A stretch of DNA of 7,873 nt, taken from assembly GCA_023386795.1 (NCBI GenBank), contig JAEWJB010000015.1:1-7873 (forward strand). Direction: 5' to 3'. Source of the DNA: Pseudomonadota bacterium. GTDB taxonomy: Bacteria > Pseudomonadota > Gammaproteobacteria > Xanthomonadales > Xanthomonadaceae. Shown in pieces: positions 1 through 7,337 of this stretch. A model generated the notes under the pieces. That model searched no databases, was not told the DNA's origin, and saw only the letters and a program-made list of their open reading frames with translations. A program made the position numbers and the translations under genes. How positions within the stretch are numbered: the first letter of the stretch is position 1; each line of letters opens with the position of its first letter.

Positions 1-3000
1 GCGGTAGCCACGCTCGCGTGCCATCCGCTTCAGCTCGTCACGTCCGTCGGCGGTCAGCAGCGCACCCGGCAGCGGGTAGCCGGCCGCCTCGCGCAGCGCC
101 ACCAGCGCATCCAGGCCATCCATGCGATCGTGCAGGTGGTAGTCCACCAGCATCACCTGCGGTCGCTCGGCGATCTTCTCCAGTGCCTGGTCGACGGTGG
201 CGGCGGTGATCACCTGCACCTGCCAGCGGCCGAGCAGTGCGCGCATGCCGTCGAGGATTTCCTCGTCGTTGTCCACGCACAGCACCCGCAGGCCCGCCAG
301 CGAATCGCTGCGCACCGGTGTGGCCACGGCCTGGGTCGCCTTGGCAGGCTCGGTGTAGCCGGGCAAGGGCGCAACCCGCGGCAGGATGATCGAGAACATG
401 CTGCCGCGGCCAACCTGGCTGCGCGCATTGAGCTCATGCGAGAGCAGGCGCGAGATGCGCTGGCAGATCGACAGCCCCAGGCCCAGGCCCTGCTCGCCCC
501 AGTCGAACGGCTGCTGGTAGCGGTGGAATTCGTTGAAGATCTGCTGCATGTGGTGCTCGGGAATGCCCGGGCCGGTATCCCACACTTGCAGCTCCACCTG
601 TTCGCCGCGCGGTCGCACGCCGAGCACGATGCGGCCCTGGCGGGTGTAGCGCAACGCGTTGGCGATGAAGTTCTGCATCACCCGGCGCAGCAGTCGGCGG
701 TCGCTGCGCACCCAGATGGGCCGCGCATGCGCCTGCAGGCGCAGGCCGCGGCTGGCTGCGATGGGCGCGTACTGCGCGGCCAGTTCGGCCATCATCACGC
801 CGGCATCGAAATCCTCGATGGTCGGGCGAAGGCCACCGGCATCCAGCCGCGAAACATCGAGCAGGCCGTCCAGCAGCTCTTCCGCCGCGCGCAGCGAGGC
901 ATCCACGCGCTCGGCCAGGTGGCGCTGTTCCTCGTTGTTGTGCGCGGTATCGCGCAGCGCGGAGGCGAACAGGCGCGCGGCATTGAGCGGCTGCAGCACG
1001 TCGTGGCTGATCGCGGCCAGGAAGCGCGTCTTGGACTGCTGTGCCAGTTCGGCTTCCTGCGAGCGCTCGGCCACGCGCTGCTCCAGCGTCTCGTTGGCCT
1101 CCAGCAGCGCGTTCTCGGCACGCTTGTAGTCGGTGATGTCGTTGTAGCTGGTGACATAGCCGCCGCCGGGCAGTGCCTGGCCGCGCATCTCGATGACCTT
1201 GCCGTCGCTGCGCGTGCGCTCGAACACGTGCGGCGAACCGGCGCGCATGTGGCGGATGCGGCGCTCGATCTGGTCCTCGACATCGCCCTCGCCCAGCTCG
1301 CCGCGCTCGGCGTTGTAGCGGATCAGGTCGGCAACCGGGCGGCCGACGTACAGCATGCCGTCCGGGTAGCCGAACAGCTGCTGGTAACGGCGGTTCCAGG
1401 CCGTCAGGCGCATCTCGGGATCGACCACGCTGACCGCCGCGCTGATGTTCTCCAGCGTGGTGGAGAGGATTTCGCGGTTGAAACGCAGCTCCTGGCCGGC
1501 TTCGTCCAGCACCGCCACCACTTCGCCCAACTCCATGCCCGAGCCGCGCAGCAGGCTGGTCAACACCAGGCGCGCGGACGCCGCGCCGATGGAGGCAGCC
1601 AACAGGCGCTCGGTGAACTGCACCCAGGCGCGGTCGGCCACTGCGTTGGATTGCAGTTCGCGATTGAGCGCGGTGGCCTGCTCGACGAATGCGCGATGCG
1701 CGTGGCGTTCGCCCACGACGCGCTCGGCCAGGGTCAGCAGGTCGGACACATGCACATGGCCCGGCCACGCACCGGCCACTGCGGGTCGCTGCGAGTACGG
1801 GTCGAGGAACGGCGCGGCGCGCAGGCGTTCATCCACGCCCGGGCGCCAGCGCGCCGACACCACCATCATCGCGCCCACGTTGGCCAGCAGGGACCAGAAC
1901 GTGCCATGCGCCAGCGAATCCCAGCCGCTCATGCCAAACAGCTGCTGCGGCCTCAGCCAGGAGATGCCGAACGGGCCATTGAGCAACCAGCTGGCGTCGA
2001 AATCGCCGGCCATGGTCATCGCCGGCAGCAGCAGCGTGTAGGCCCACGTGGCGAAACCCAGCAACATGCCGGCCTCCACGCCCTTGCGGCTGGCGCCGCG
2101 CCAGTACAGGCCGCCGAGCACGCCGGGCGCGAACTGCGCCACCGCGGCGAAGGCCATCAGCCCGTAGGAGGCGAGCGTGCTGTCGTTGCTGCTGCTGCGG
2201 TAATAGCCGTAGGCCATCATCGCCAGCAGCAGGATGGCGACGCGGCGGATCCACAGCACCCGGCCCGCCGCCACGACCGCGTGTCCGCGCGAGCGGCGCA
2301 GCAGCACCGGCATCACCAGGTCGTTGCTGACCATGGTGGCCAGCGCGATGGAAGCCACGATCACCATGCCGGTGGCCGCCGAGAAGCCGCCGATGTATGC
2401 CACCAGCGCCAGCACCGTGTTGCCCTCGGCCAAAGGAAGCGCGAGCACCATGCTGTCGTCGGCCAACTGCCCGCCGCCGCCGAACAACGCCACGCCGGCC
2501 GAAGCGATCGGCACCACCATCGCCGAGATGAGCACCAGGTAGCCGCCGAACAGCCAGCGCGCGCGGCGGATATCACCCACGTCGCCACACTCGACCACCG
2601 CCACGTGGAACTGGCGCGGCAGGCAGACAATGGCCAGGAAACTGAGGATGGTCTGCGAGACGAAACCCACCGAGGGCGTGTGCTCGAACAGCATGCGCGC
2701 CGAATCGGTGATGCGCAGCTGGTGGTCTCCCAGCCAGGACCAGGCGAACAGACCCACCGCAAGCATCGCCACCAGCTTGATCACCGACTCCAGCGCGATG
2801 GCCAGCATCATGCCGTGGTGGTGCTCGGTGGCATCGGCCTGGCGGGTACCGAACAAGGTGGCAAACAACGCCATCAGCAGGGCGACGTAAAGCGCCGGGT
2901 CGGTGAAGAACGAGCGCCCGTCGTTGGACTGGCCGGTCAGCACCTCCAGGCTCATCGCCACGGCTTTGTACTGCAGCGCCAGGTACGGGACGATGCCGAC

Positions 3001-3375
3001 CAGCGCGATCACCGCCACCAGCGCGGCGAGGCGGCGCGAGCGGCCATAGCGCGAGGAGATGAAATCGGCGATCGAGACAGTGTTCTCCGAACGCGCGATC
3101 AGCGCCAGGCGTTCGATGATGCGCCAGCCGAAGATCAGCAGCAGCAGCGGGCCGAGGTAGATCGGCAGGTAGCCGATGCCGTTGCGCACCGCCGTGCCCA
3201 CCGCGCCGTAGAAGGTCCACGACGAGCAGTACACCGCCAGCGCCAGGCTGTAGACCGCCGGGCGCAGCCAGGGGCGGTCTGGATACAGCGGACGACGGTC
3301 GCCCCACCACGCCACGCCGAAAAGCAGCACGGCATAGCCGACCGAGACCAGCAGCAGGATCCAGCTCGAGATCAA
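1..3375 (-). CDS. SSF-PAS hybrid sensor histidine kinase/response regulator, CbrA/CrbS/MxtR-like (C-terminus cut by window edge)
   Basis: An open frame of 1125 codons runs without a stop to the left edge. Residues about 1-500 are hydrophobic with many membrane segments and the early SSWTFYGAVG motif (51-60) of sodium/solute symporter (SSF) domains in CbrA-type kinases. A probable STAC-like linker (about 540-610) is followed by a PAS domain (about 635-750), a short coiled coil, and a HisKA H-box FLAAISHDVLQPLN with His791 as phospho-acceptor. The ATPase domain shows an N-box (Asn906), DTGPGIP (Asp933) and a GLGLGLS G2 box near 962. A receiver domain follows, with acidic Asp1035/Asp1037, phospho-acceptor Asp1078 in VDYHL, and LLTAD. 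The conserved receiver lysine would lie just beyond the edge, so only some tens of residues are missing. Family knowledge: CrbS/MxtR kinases with CrbR/ErdR regulators control acetate use, and CbrA controls carbon/nitrogen balance. Ligand and partner here are unknown. The TTG start is chosen from the GGAGG 8 bases upstream and the membrane segment starting at once. Confidence 0.9.
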   Translation of the reverse strand, partial: MISSWILLLVSVGYAVLLFGVAWWGDRRPLYPDRPWLRPAVYSLALAVYCSSWTFYGAVGTAVRNGIGYLPIYLGPLLLLIFGWRIIERLALIARSENTVSIADFISSRYGRSRRLAALVAVIALVGIVPYLALQYKAVAMSLEVLTGQSNDGRSFFTDPALYVALLMALFATLFGTRQADATEHHHGMMLAIALESVIKLVAMLAVGLFAWSWLGDHQLRITDSARMLFEHTPSVGFVSQTILSFLAIVCLPRQFHVAVVECGDVGDIRRARWLFGGYLVLISAMVVPIASAGVALFGGGGQLADDSMVLALPLAEGNTVLALVAYIGGFSAATGMVIVASIALATMVSNDLVMPVLLRRSRGHAVVAAGRVLWIRRVAILLLAMMAYGYYRSSSNDSTLASYGLMAFAAVAQFAPGVLGGLYWRGASRKGVEAGMLLGFATWAYTLLLPAMTMAGDFDASWLLNGPFGISWLRPQQLFGMSGWDSLAHGTFWSLLANVGAMMVVSARWRPGVDERLRAAPFLDPYSQRPAVAGAWPGHVHVSDLLTLAERVVGERHAHRAFVEQATALNRELQSNAVADRAWVQFTERLLAASIGAASARLVLTSLLRGSGMELGEVVAVLDEAGQELRFNREILSTTLENISAAVSVVDPEMRLTAWNRRYQQLFGYPDGMLYVGRPVADLIRYNAERGELGEGDVEDQIERRIRHMRAGSPHVFERTRSDGKVIEMRGQALPGGGYVTSYNDITDYKRAENALLEANETLEQRVAERSQEAELAQQSKTRFLAAISHDVLQPLNAARLFASALRDTAHNNEEQRHLAERVDASLRAAEELLDGLLDVSRLDAGGLRPTIEDFDAGVMMAELAAQYAPIAASRGLRLQAHARPIWVRSDRRLLRRVMQNFIANALRYTRQGRIVLGVRPRGEQVELQVWDTGPGIPEHHMQQIFNEFHRYQQPFDWGEQGLGLGLSICQRISRLLSHELNARSQVGRGSMFSIILPRVAPLPGYTEPAKATQAVATPVRSDSLAGLRVLCVDNDEEILDGMRALLGRWQVQVITAATVDQALEKIAERPQVMLVDYHLHDRMDGLDALVALREAAGYPLPGALLTADGRDELKRMARERGYR

Positions 3376-3452
3376 CGCGCCCCCCTCCGGGCGACAGGTG
3401 CTGCGGGGCAGTGTACCCGGCGGCGGTGTCGATGTTCGGCGGGAGGAAGGCG
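3376..3452 (-). other. 77-base gap between phosphorylase and sensor kinase; no clear terminator
   Basis: There is no GC-rich stem followed by a T run on the minus strand, so I see no intrinsic terminator after the phosphorylase. A TACACT hexamer at 3406-3411 (minus strand) could be a -10 element, but no good -35 lies at the right distance. The kinase may therefore be transcribed partly by read-through from the transporter-phosphorylase unit, or from a weak or non-sigma70 promoter that I cannot recognise. Confidence 0.4.
3384..3388 (-). promoter_or_regulatory. Strong Shine-Dalgarno GGAGG that fixes the TTG start of the sensor kinase
   Basis: The minus strand reads GGAGG followed by an 8-base spacer and then TTG (3375-3373). 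No ATG lies in frame nearby, and the protein is hydrophobic from residue 5 on. The purine tract is in fact GGAGGGGGG. It sits in the loop of a possible small hairpin: CGCCC (3393-3389) and GGGCG (3382-3378) are complementary, with a 6-base loop GGAGGG. The site and spacing are read directly from the sequence; any effect of the hairpin on translation is inference. Confidence 0.75.
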
Positions 3453-5849
3453 TCAGCCAGCGTGCGGCAGCACCACTTCCACGCGATACCGGCGCCCTGC
3501 CTCGATCCCGGCAATGGCTGCCTGCGGGCACACCACGCCATCCACGATCACGCGCATCGCCGCCACGCCCGCTTCCCGGCGGTACTCCACCTCGAGCTCT
3601 GCCCCGCGAAAGCGCCGTACCGCCCGCGCCTGCCTCCAGTGCGCCGGCAGCTGCGGGTGCACCTGCAACACCTCTCCTTCGCCGCGCAAGCCGAACAGTT
3701 GCTCCACGATATCGCGATACACCCACGCGACCGTGCCGGTATTGAACAGCTGGCTCGACCGGCCCGCGGTGCGCGGGATCTCGCGCCACGCGCCGCGGTA
3801 ATAGTTCGGCAGGTACACCGGGAGCTGGCCGCGCTGCAGCACGTCGGCGCGCGATGGGCCGGGGATCATCGCCCGCAGCACGCGCCACGCGCGTTCGCCC
3901 TCGCCCACGGCATACAGGCTGTGCAGGTAGAACGCCGCGGCGTGGTTGTAGACCGCACCGTTCTCCGCCGAACCCGGGTGCTTCTGGGTCAGCCGGCCCA
4001 CGTCCTCGCGCATGCCGGTGTAGGGCGGGGCCAGCATCACCGGGCCATAAGGCGTGTGCAGCTGGGCCTCGACCGCGGTCAACAGGCGCGCCTGGCGTTC
4101 GGCGTCGGCAGCACCGGCCAGCATCGCCCAGCTCTGCGGATTGAGGTAGATCCGTCCTTCGGAATCGGCTGATACGCCGAAGCGCACGCCGTCGTCGGTG
4201 ATGCCGCGCGCGTACCAGTCGCCGTCCCACAGTTCGCGATTGGCGACCTCGTTCACCGCCTCGGCGGCTTTGGCGAAGCGCTCTGCCGCGTCAACGCGAC
4301 CGTGCCGCGCACACAGTCCCGACCACAGGCGCAACGCATAGGCCGTCGCCAGCGTCAGCCAGCCGGACACGCCGGTGCCGCGGTAGCCGACCATGTTCAT
4401 CGGGTCGCACCAATCGCCTTGGGCGATGTAACTCAACCCGCGGGCGTCGCGTGCCTGCAACAGCCACTCCATGGCCGCGTCCAGGCGGGCAGCCACATCG
4501 AGGCGCCGTCCGTCACGGTCCTCGACGACCTCGTCCAGCAACGCGCCGTCGCCGGTTTCGCCGAGGTACGCGTCGAGGAAGATCGGCAGCCACACGCAAT
4601 GGTCGGTATGGGGCACCTGGTTGATGTATTTCAGCTCGGCCTGCTCGTCGAGCAGGATGCCGTCGGGCATCGCGCCGCTGGCTTCCTGCTGCGAGAGTGC
4701 ATGCAGCAACGAGGCACGCGCCACGGCGGGCGCCAGGTATGCCATGCCGAGGTGGTCCTGCAGGAAGTTGCGGGTCTGCGGGTCGGTGGTCAGCCGGTTC
4801 ACGTCACCGTGATAAAAAACCTGCCGCGGCAACCAGTGGTTGACGAGGTTGTCGAACGCGGCATCCGGCGTGGCCACTTCCAGGCAGCCGCGGCCTGCTT
4901 CCAGGTGTGCGGCATGCGCGGCCGCCGCCTCGGCGAATCCTTCGGCGGAGAGATAACGTGCACGCAGTTGCGCGATTTCCGCCTCGTCGTGCGCCGGACC
5001 GAACAGGTAGCGCAGCGTCGTTTCACCTTCCGCCGCCAGTTCGAGCCGGTGCTGCAGTACCGCCGTGGGGGTTTCGTAGCGGGCGTCGCTGCCGCCCAGG
5101 CGCTCACCGGAGAGTGCCGTCGGCGCATGCAGGCCACCCTCGCCCTCGAACGCCGACTGCCTTGCCTCCCAGCCATCGACCGGCTGCTCGGCAAGCAGGA
5201 ACGTGCAGTCCTTGAAGTCGCGCTGGCGCCAGTAGTCGGCCACCTTCTGGTACGGCGTGACGCTGCGGCAGACGATGCCTCCCACCTCGGCGCGATATTC
5301 GCCGGACTGGTTCATCCACGACATGTACCCCACCGGGAAATACGGATACAGCGACAGCCGTCGCGGCCGCCCGGAGGCGTTGCGTACGGTGCAGCTCCAC
5401 AGCTCCAGTGGCGTCTCCTCCGGCAGCTGCACCCGCAGCACCAGCACGATGCCATCGAATTCGATTTCCCAGGCCACGTCATGCTTGCCGGGCGAGAACA
5501 CGAAACGCTGCGGCATCGCGCGGACCGGCTCGTAGGGCGCCGACCACAACGCGCCGGTGTCCTCATCCTTGATGTAGAAGAAGCGCCCCGGGTGATGCGC
5601 GTAGTACGGCTGCTCCGGCTGCATGAAGGTGCGTGCTTCCAGGTTCGGCGCGTGCGCGTACTTGGCCGGCTCGGGCTGCATGAACTGCGCGGTGGCGTAG
5701 CCGCGGCAGGTCAGCTGGATCATCATCCGGCGGTTCCAAAGGAAAGCGCCGGCATGGGGCATCGCAGTGGGGCTGTACAGCGCGTAGCGCTCGCCGTCGG
5801 CGGTGGGGCCGAGCAGGTCGGTGGTGTCTTCTGAATCGGGGTGGGTCAT
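3453..5849 (-). CDS. GH94 family phosphorylase, probable cellobionic acid phosphorylase
   Basis: A 798-residue cytosolic enzyme with no signal peptide, of usual length for GH94. Order: N-terminal beta-sandwich (about 20-280), helical linker, (alpha/alpha)6 barrel (about 325-725) and a small C-terminal beta domain. The catalytic loop reads QGDWCDPMNMVG. Asp482, the second Asp, aligns with the proton donor of cellobiose/chitobiose phosphorylases, whose loop is usually DWND. The phosphate-site region ENGAVYNHAAAF contains His636. GH94 enzymes cleave a beta-glucoside with inversion, using phosphate to release alpha-glucose 1-phosphate. Cys-Asp-Pro in place of Asn-Asp, and the adjacent gluconokinase, favour cellobionate (4-O-beta-glucosyl-gluconate) as substrate, giving gluconate as the other product (EC 2.4.1.321). 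Such an enzyme is known from Xanthomonas campestris. The frame stays open upstream through the transporter gene in another frame, so the start is set at the ATG that overlaps the transporter stop and precedes the conserved N-terminal region. Cellobiose or another beta-glucoside phosphorylase remains possible. Confidence 0.88.
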   Translation of the reverse strand: MTHPDSEDTTDLLGPTADGERYALYSPTAMPHAGAFLWNRRMMIQLTCRGYATAQFMQPEPAKYAHAPNLEARTFMQPEQPYYAHHPGRFFYIKDEDTGALWSAPYEPVRAMPQRFVFSPGKHDVAWEIEFDGIVLVLRVQLPEETPLELWSCTVRNASGRPRRLSLYPYFPVGYMSWMNQSGEYRAEVGGIVCRSVTPYQKVADYWRQRDFKDCTFLLAEQPVDGWEARQSAFEGEGGLHAPTALSGERLGGSDARYETPTAVLQHRLELAAEGETTLRYLFGPAHDEAEIAQLRARYLSAEGFAEAAAAHAAHLEAGRGCLEVATPDAAFDNLVNHWLPRQVFYHGDVNRLTTDPQTRNFLQDHLGMAYLAPAVARASLLHALSQQEASGAMPDGILLDEQAELKYINQVPHTDHCVWLPIFLDAYLGETGDGALLDEVVEDRDGRRLDVAARLDAAMEWLLQARDARGLSYIAQGDWCDPMNMVGYRGTGVSGWLTLATAYALRLWSGLCARHGRVDAAERFAKAAEAVNEVANRELWDGDWYARGITDDGVRFGVSADSEGRIYLNPQSWAMLAGAADAERQARLLTAVEAQLHTPYGPVMLAPPYTGMREDVGRLTQKHPGSAENGAVYNHAAAFYLHSLYAVGEGERAWRVLRAMIPGPSRADVLQRGQLPVYLPNYYRGAWREIPRTAGRSSQLFNTGTVAWVYRDIVEQLFGLRGEGEVLQVHPQLPAHWRQARAVRRFRGAELEVEYRREAGVAAMRVIVDGVVCPQAAIAGIEAGRRYRVEVVLPHAG
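5846..5849 (-). promoter_or_regulatory. ATGA stop/start overlap, probable translational coupling of transporter and phosphorylase
   Basis: The transporter stop TGA (5848-5846) overlaps the phosphorylase ATG (5849-5847) by two bases, forming ATGA. No strong Shine-Dalgarno sequence precedes this ATG (GAAAGTCCGCC lies directly upstream), so re-initiation by ribosomes finishing the transporter is the likely way the phosphorylase is translated. This also shows the two genes share an mRNA. Confidence 0.85.
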
Positions 5850-7225
5850 GGCGGACTTTCGGGGTTGGCGTGACGCGCGGCCAGGGCCTGCTGGATGTGC
5901 ACCAGCTGCGCGTCGTCGAGGGGATAGAAGCGCATGGTCCATGCCGCCAGCAAGGCGACCAGACCGGGAATGACGGTCATCAGCAGCACGATGCCGTGCT
6001 GCGAGGCATCGCTCTGCGACTGGTTGGCCACATAGCCCATGCCCGCCAGCACCCAGGCGATGGCGGCCGAGGCAATGGCCCCGCCCAGTTTCTGGGAGAA
6101 GGTGGCGGCGGCGAAAGTCAGGGCGGTGGCGCGGCGGCCGGTGCGCCATTCGGTGTAATCGGCGGTATCGGCATACATCGCGAAGGCCAGCGGTGACTTG
6201 GGCCCCAGCGCCAACCCCACCAGGATGTTGAGCGCGAACGCGGCCACCAGCCCGTCGGGCGGCACGAAGTACATCGCGCCGCTGAGCACGCCGACCAGGA
6301 TCATCAGGCCCATCATCAGGCGCCGGCGATCGAAGTGGCGGGTGAGCAGCGGCGTGGCCGCCGCGCCTACCGCCAGCGCCACCGAGTAGCTGCCAAGGAA
6401 CCAGCCGGTGAGATCGGGCCGGCCCAGGTAGTACTTGAAATAGTAAACGCCCGCGCCACCGCGCATCACGATGGTCACCATGATGACCAGCGCCAGCACG
6501 AACAGCACCAGCCAGGGCCGGTTGTGCAGCAGATCGGCGACGTCCTGCCGCCACGGCGTGCGCTGGGTCGGCGACGGCACCACGCGCTCGCGCACGAAGG
6601 CGAACACGCACGCGAACAACACCACGGCGATGGCGCCATACAGCATCAAGGTGCGCTGCCAGCCGGCGGCCGCGTCACCCTGCCCCAACGCGGCGACGAG
6701 GTCGAGCGTGGCGTAGTTGACGAACGTGGTTCCGGCGAAGGCGGCGATGAAGCGCAGGCTCACCAGTACGGTGCGCTGCTGGCCGTCGGCGGTGATGACG
6801 CCGGACAGCGCCGAATACGGGATGCTGACCACGGTGTAGGCCAGCATCATCAGCGAGAAGGTCACGTACGCCCACAGCAGGCGCATGTCCGCGGCCAGCG
6901 CGGGCACGGTGAAGGCGAGCACGCCGGTGGCGGCCATCGGCAACGCACCCCACAGCAGCCATGGGCGGAAATGGCCCCAGCGTGTACGGGTGCGGTCGGC
7001 CAGCATGCCCATCAACGGGTCGGCGATGGCGTCGCCCAGCTTGGTGACCAGGATCAACGTGCCCACCGCCGCGGCCGGCAGCATCATCACGTCGGTATAG
7101 AAGATCAGCAGGAACGCCGAGATGCTGGCCCAGTACAGGTTGAGGCCGAAATCACCGAACGCGTACGCGGCTTTCTCGCGCAGCGGCGGGGCGGAGCGTG
7201 GGGCGTTTTCCTGCGCTGGAGGCAT
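5846..7225 (-). CDS. GPH-family (MelB-like) MFS sugar:cation symporter, probable cellobionate importer
   Basis: A 459-residue, about 12-helix inner-membrane transporter of the glycoside-pentoside-hexuronide:cation symporter family. The N-terminal REKAAYAFGDFG and the KLGDAIADPLMG...DRTRTRWGHFRPW block (62-89) are the family signature. Asp65 and Asp69 align with MelB Asp55 and Asp59, which bind the coupling cation. The positions of the MelB sugar-binding acids Asp19 and Asp124 hold Asn29 and Ser134, so the substrate is not expected to be a galactoside bound as in MelB. The gene overlaps the GH94 phosphorylase, which needs an intracellular disaccharide, so import of cellobionate or a related sugar acid is the natural role; this is inference. 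The frame stays open upstream to 7411, into the divergent kinase gene. I chose the ATG at 7225, 15 residues before REKAAYAFGD. An in-frame ATG at 7294 would add 23 low-complexity residues. Neither has a clear Shine-Dalgarno sequence, so the start is uncertain. Confidence 0.9.
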   Translation of the reverse strand: MPPAQENAPRSAPPLREKAAYAFGDFGLNLYWASISAFLLIFYTDVMMLPAAAVGTLILVTKLGDAIADPLMGMLADRTRTRWGHFRPWLLWGALPMAATGVLAFTVPALAADMRLLWAYVTFSLMMLAYTVVSIPYSALSGVITADGQQRTVLVSLRFIAAFAGTTFVNYATLDLVAALGQGDAAAGWQRTLMLYGAIAVVLFACVFAFVRERVVPSPTQRTPWRQDVADLLHNRPWLVLFVLALVIMVTIVMRGGAGVYYFKYYLGRPDLTGWFLGSYSVALAVGAAATPLLTRHFDRRRLMMGLMILVGVLSGAMYFVPPDGLVAAFALNILVGLALGPKSPLAFAMYADTADYTEWRTGRRATALTFAAATFSQKLGGAIASAAIAWVLAGMGYVANQSQSDASQHGIVLLMTVIPGLVALLAAWTMRFYPLDDAQLVHIQQALAARHANPESPP

Positions 7226-7307
7226 GGGCGGACCGGGTGCGGAACAGCACGGGGCGTGCGAGGATGCCGACGCTACACCATCGGCCGCGCCCATGGCCGT
7301 CGCATGA

Positions 7308-7336
7308 AAAATTGATCTGTACCTATAACGAGCCAA
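7308..7336 (-). promoter_or_regulatory. Candidate promoter for the transporter-phosphorylase genes
   Basis: On the minus strand TTGGCT (7336-7331, 4 of 6 to TTGACA) lies 17 bases before AATTTT (7313-7308, 3 of 6 to TATAAT). Transcription would begin near 7301, leaving a leader of about 75 bases before the ATG at 7225. The spacing is ideal but the -10 match is poor, so this is a candidate only. Confidence 0.3.
7324..7329 (+). promoter_or_regulatory. Candidate -10 element TATAAC for gluconokinase
   Basis: TATAAC matches the sigma70 -10 consensus at 5 of 6 positions. No good -35 hexamer is found 16-18 bases upstream. Transcription from it would start at about 7335-7338, at or next to the ATG at 7338, which would make the mRNA leaderless or nearly so. 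Confidence 0.35.
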
Positions 7337-7337
7337 G

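Larger units (their letters stand above)
7226..7337. promoter_or_regulatory. Divergent control region between the transporter-phosphorylase unit and gluconokinase
   Basis: These 112 bases separate two divergently transcribed units of one pathway. The part from 7303 to 7330 is clearly AT-richer than the surroundings, as expected for promoters in a high-GC genome. I found no convincing inverted repeat of the LacI or GntR type, and no regulator gene is present in the window, so how it is regulated is not visible. Confidence 0.6.

Noticed and set aside
434..1768. A 444-codon minus-strand open frame in another frame than the kinase
   Set aside because: Arg/Ala/Gly/Pro-rich shadow of the kinase. 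The true frame contains the H, N, G1 and G2 boxes and PAS motifs.
3376..3452. A sigma70 promoter or intrinsic terminator in the phosphorylase-kinase gap
   Set aside because: A TACACT and a TCGACA occur but only 11 bases apart, too close for a promoter pair. No stem with a T tract is present.
130..3801. A 1223-codon plus-strand open frame
   Set aside because: It lies antisense to the sensor kinase and the end of the phosphorylase. Its translation is rich in His, Gln, Arg and Ala with no domain pattern or membrane segments, as expected for the complement of GC-rich codons. The minus strand carries clear, ordered kinase motifs across the same bases.
4302..5834. A 510-codon plus-strand open frame antisense to the phosphorylase
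   Set aside because: Low-complexity Arg/Gln/His/Val-rich translation with no recognisable motif. The minus strand encodes a full-length GH94 enzyme here.
5850..6611. N-terminal extension or fusion of the phosphorylase frame into the transporter region
   Set aside because: The frame happens to stay open, but the extra residues are Arg/Ala/Gly-rich without pattern and overlap the well-supported transporter. GH94 homology begins just after the ATG at 5849.
6335..7315. A 326-codon plus-strand open frame antisense to the transporter
   Set aside because: The translation is Gln/His/Gly/Arg-rich and hydrophilic, the mirror of hydrophobic transporter codons. The transporter signature is on the other strand.
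7295..7337. A palindromic operator centred on GTAC in the divergent region
   Set aside because: The symmetry breaks down within a few bases on each side, no better than chance.
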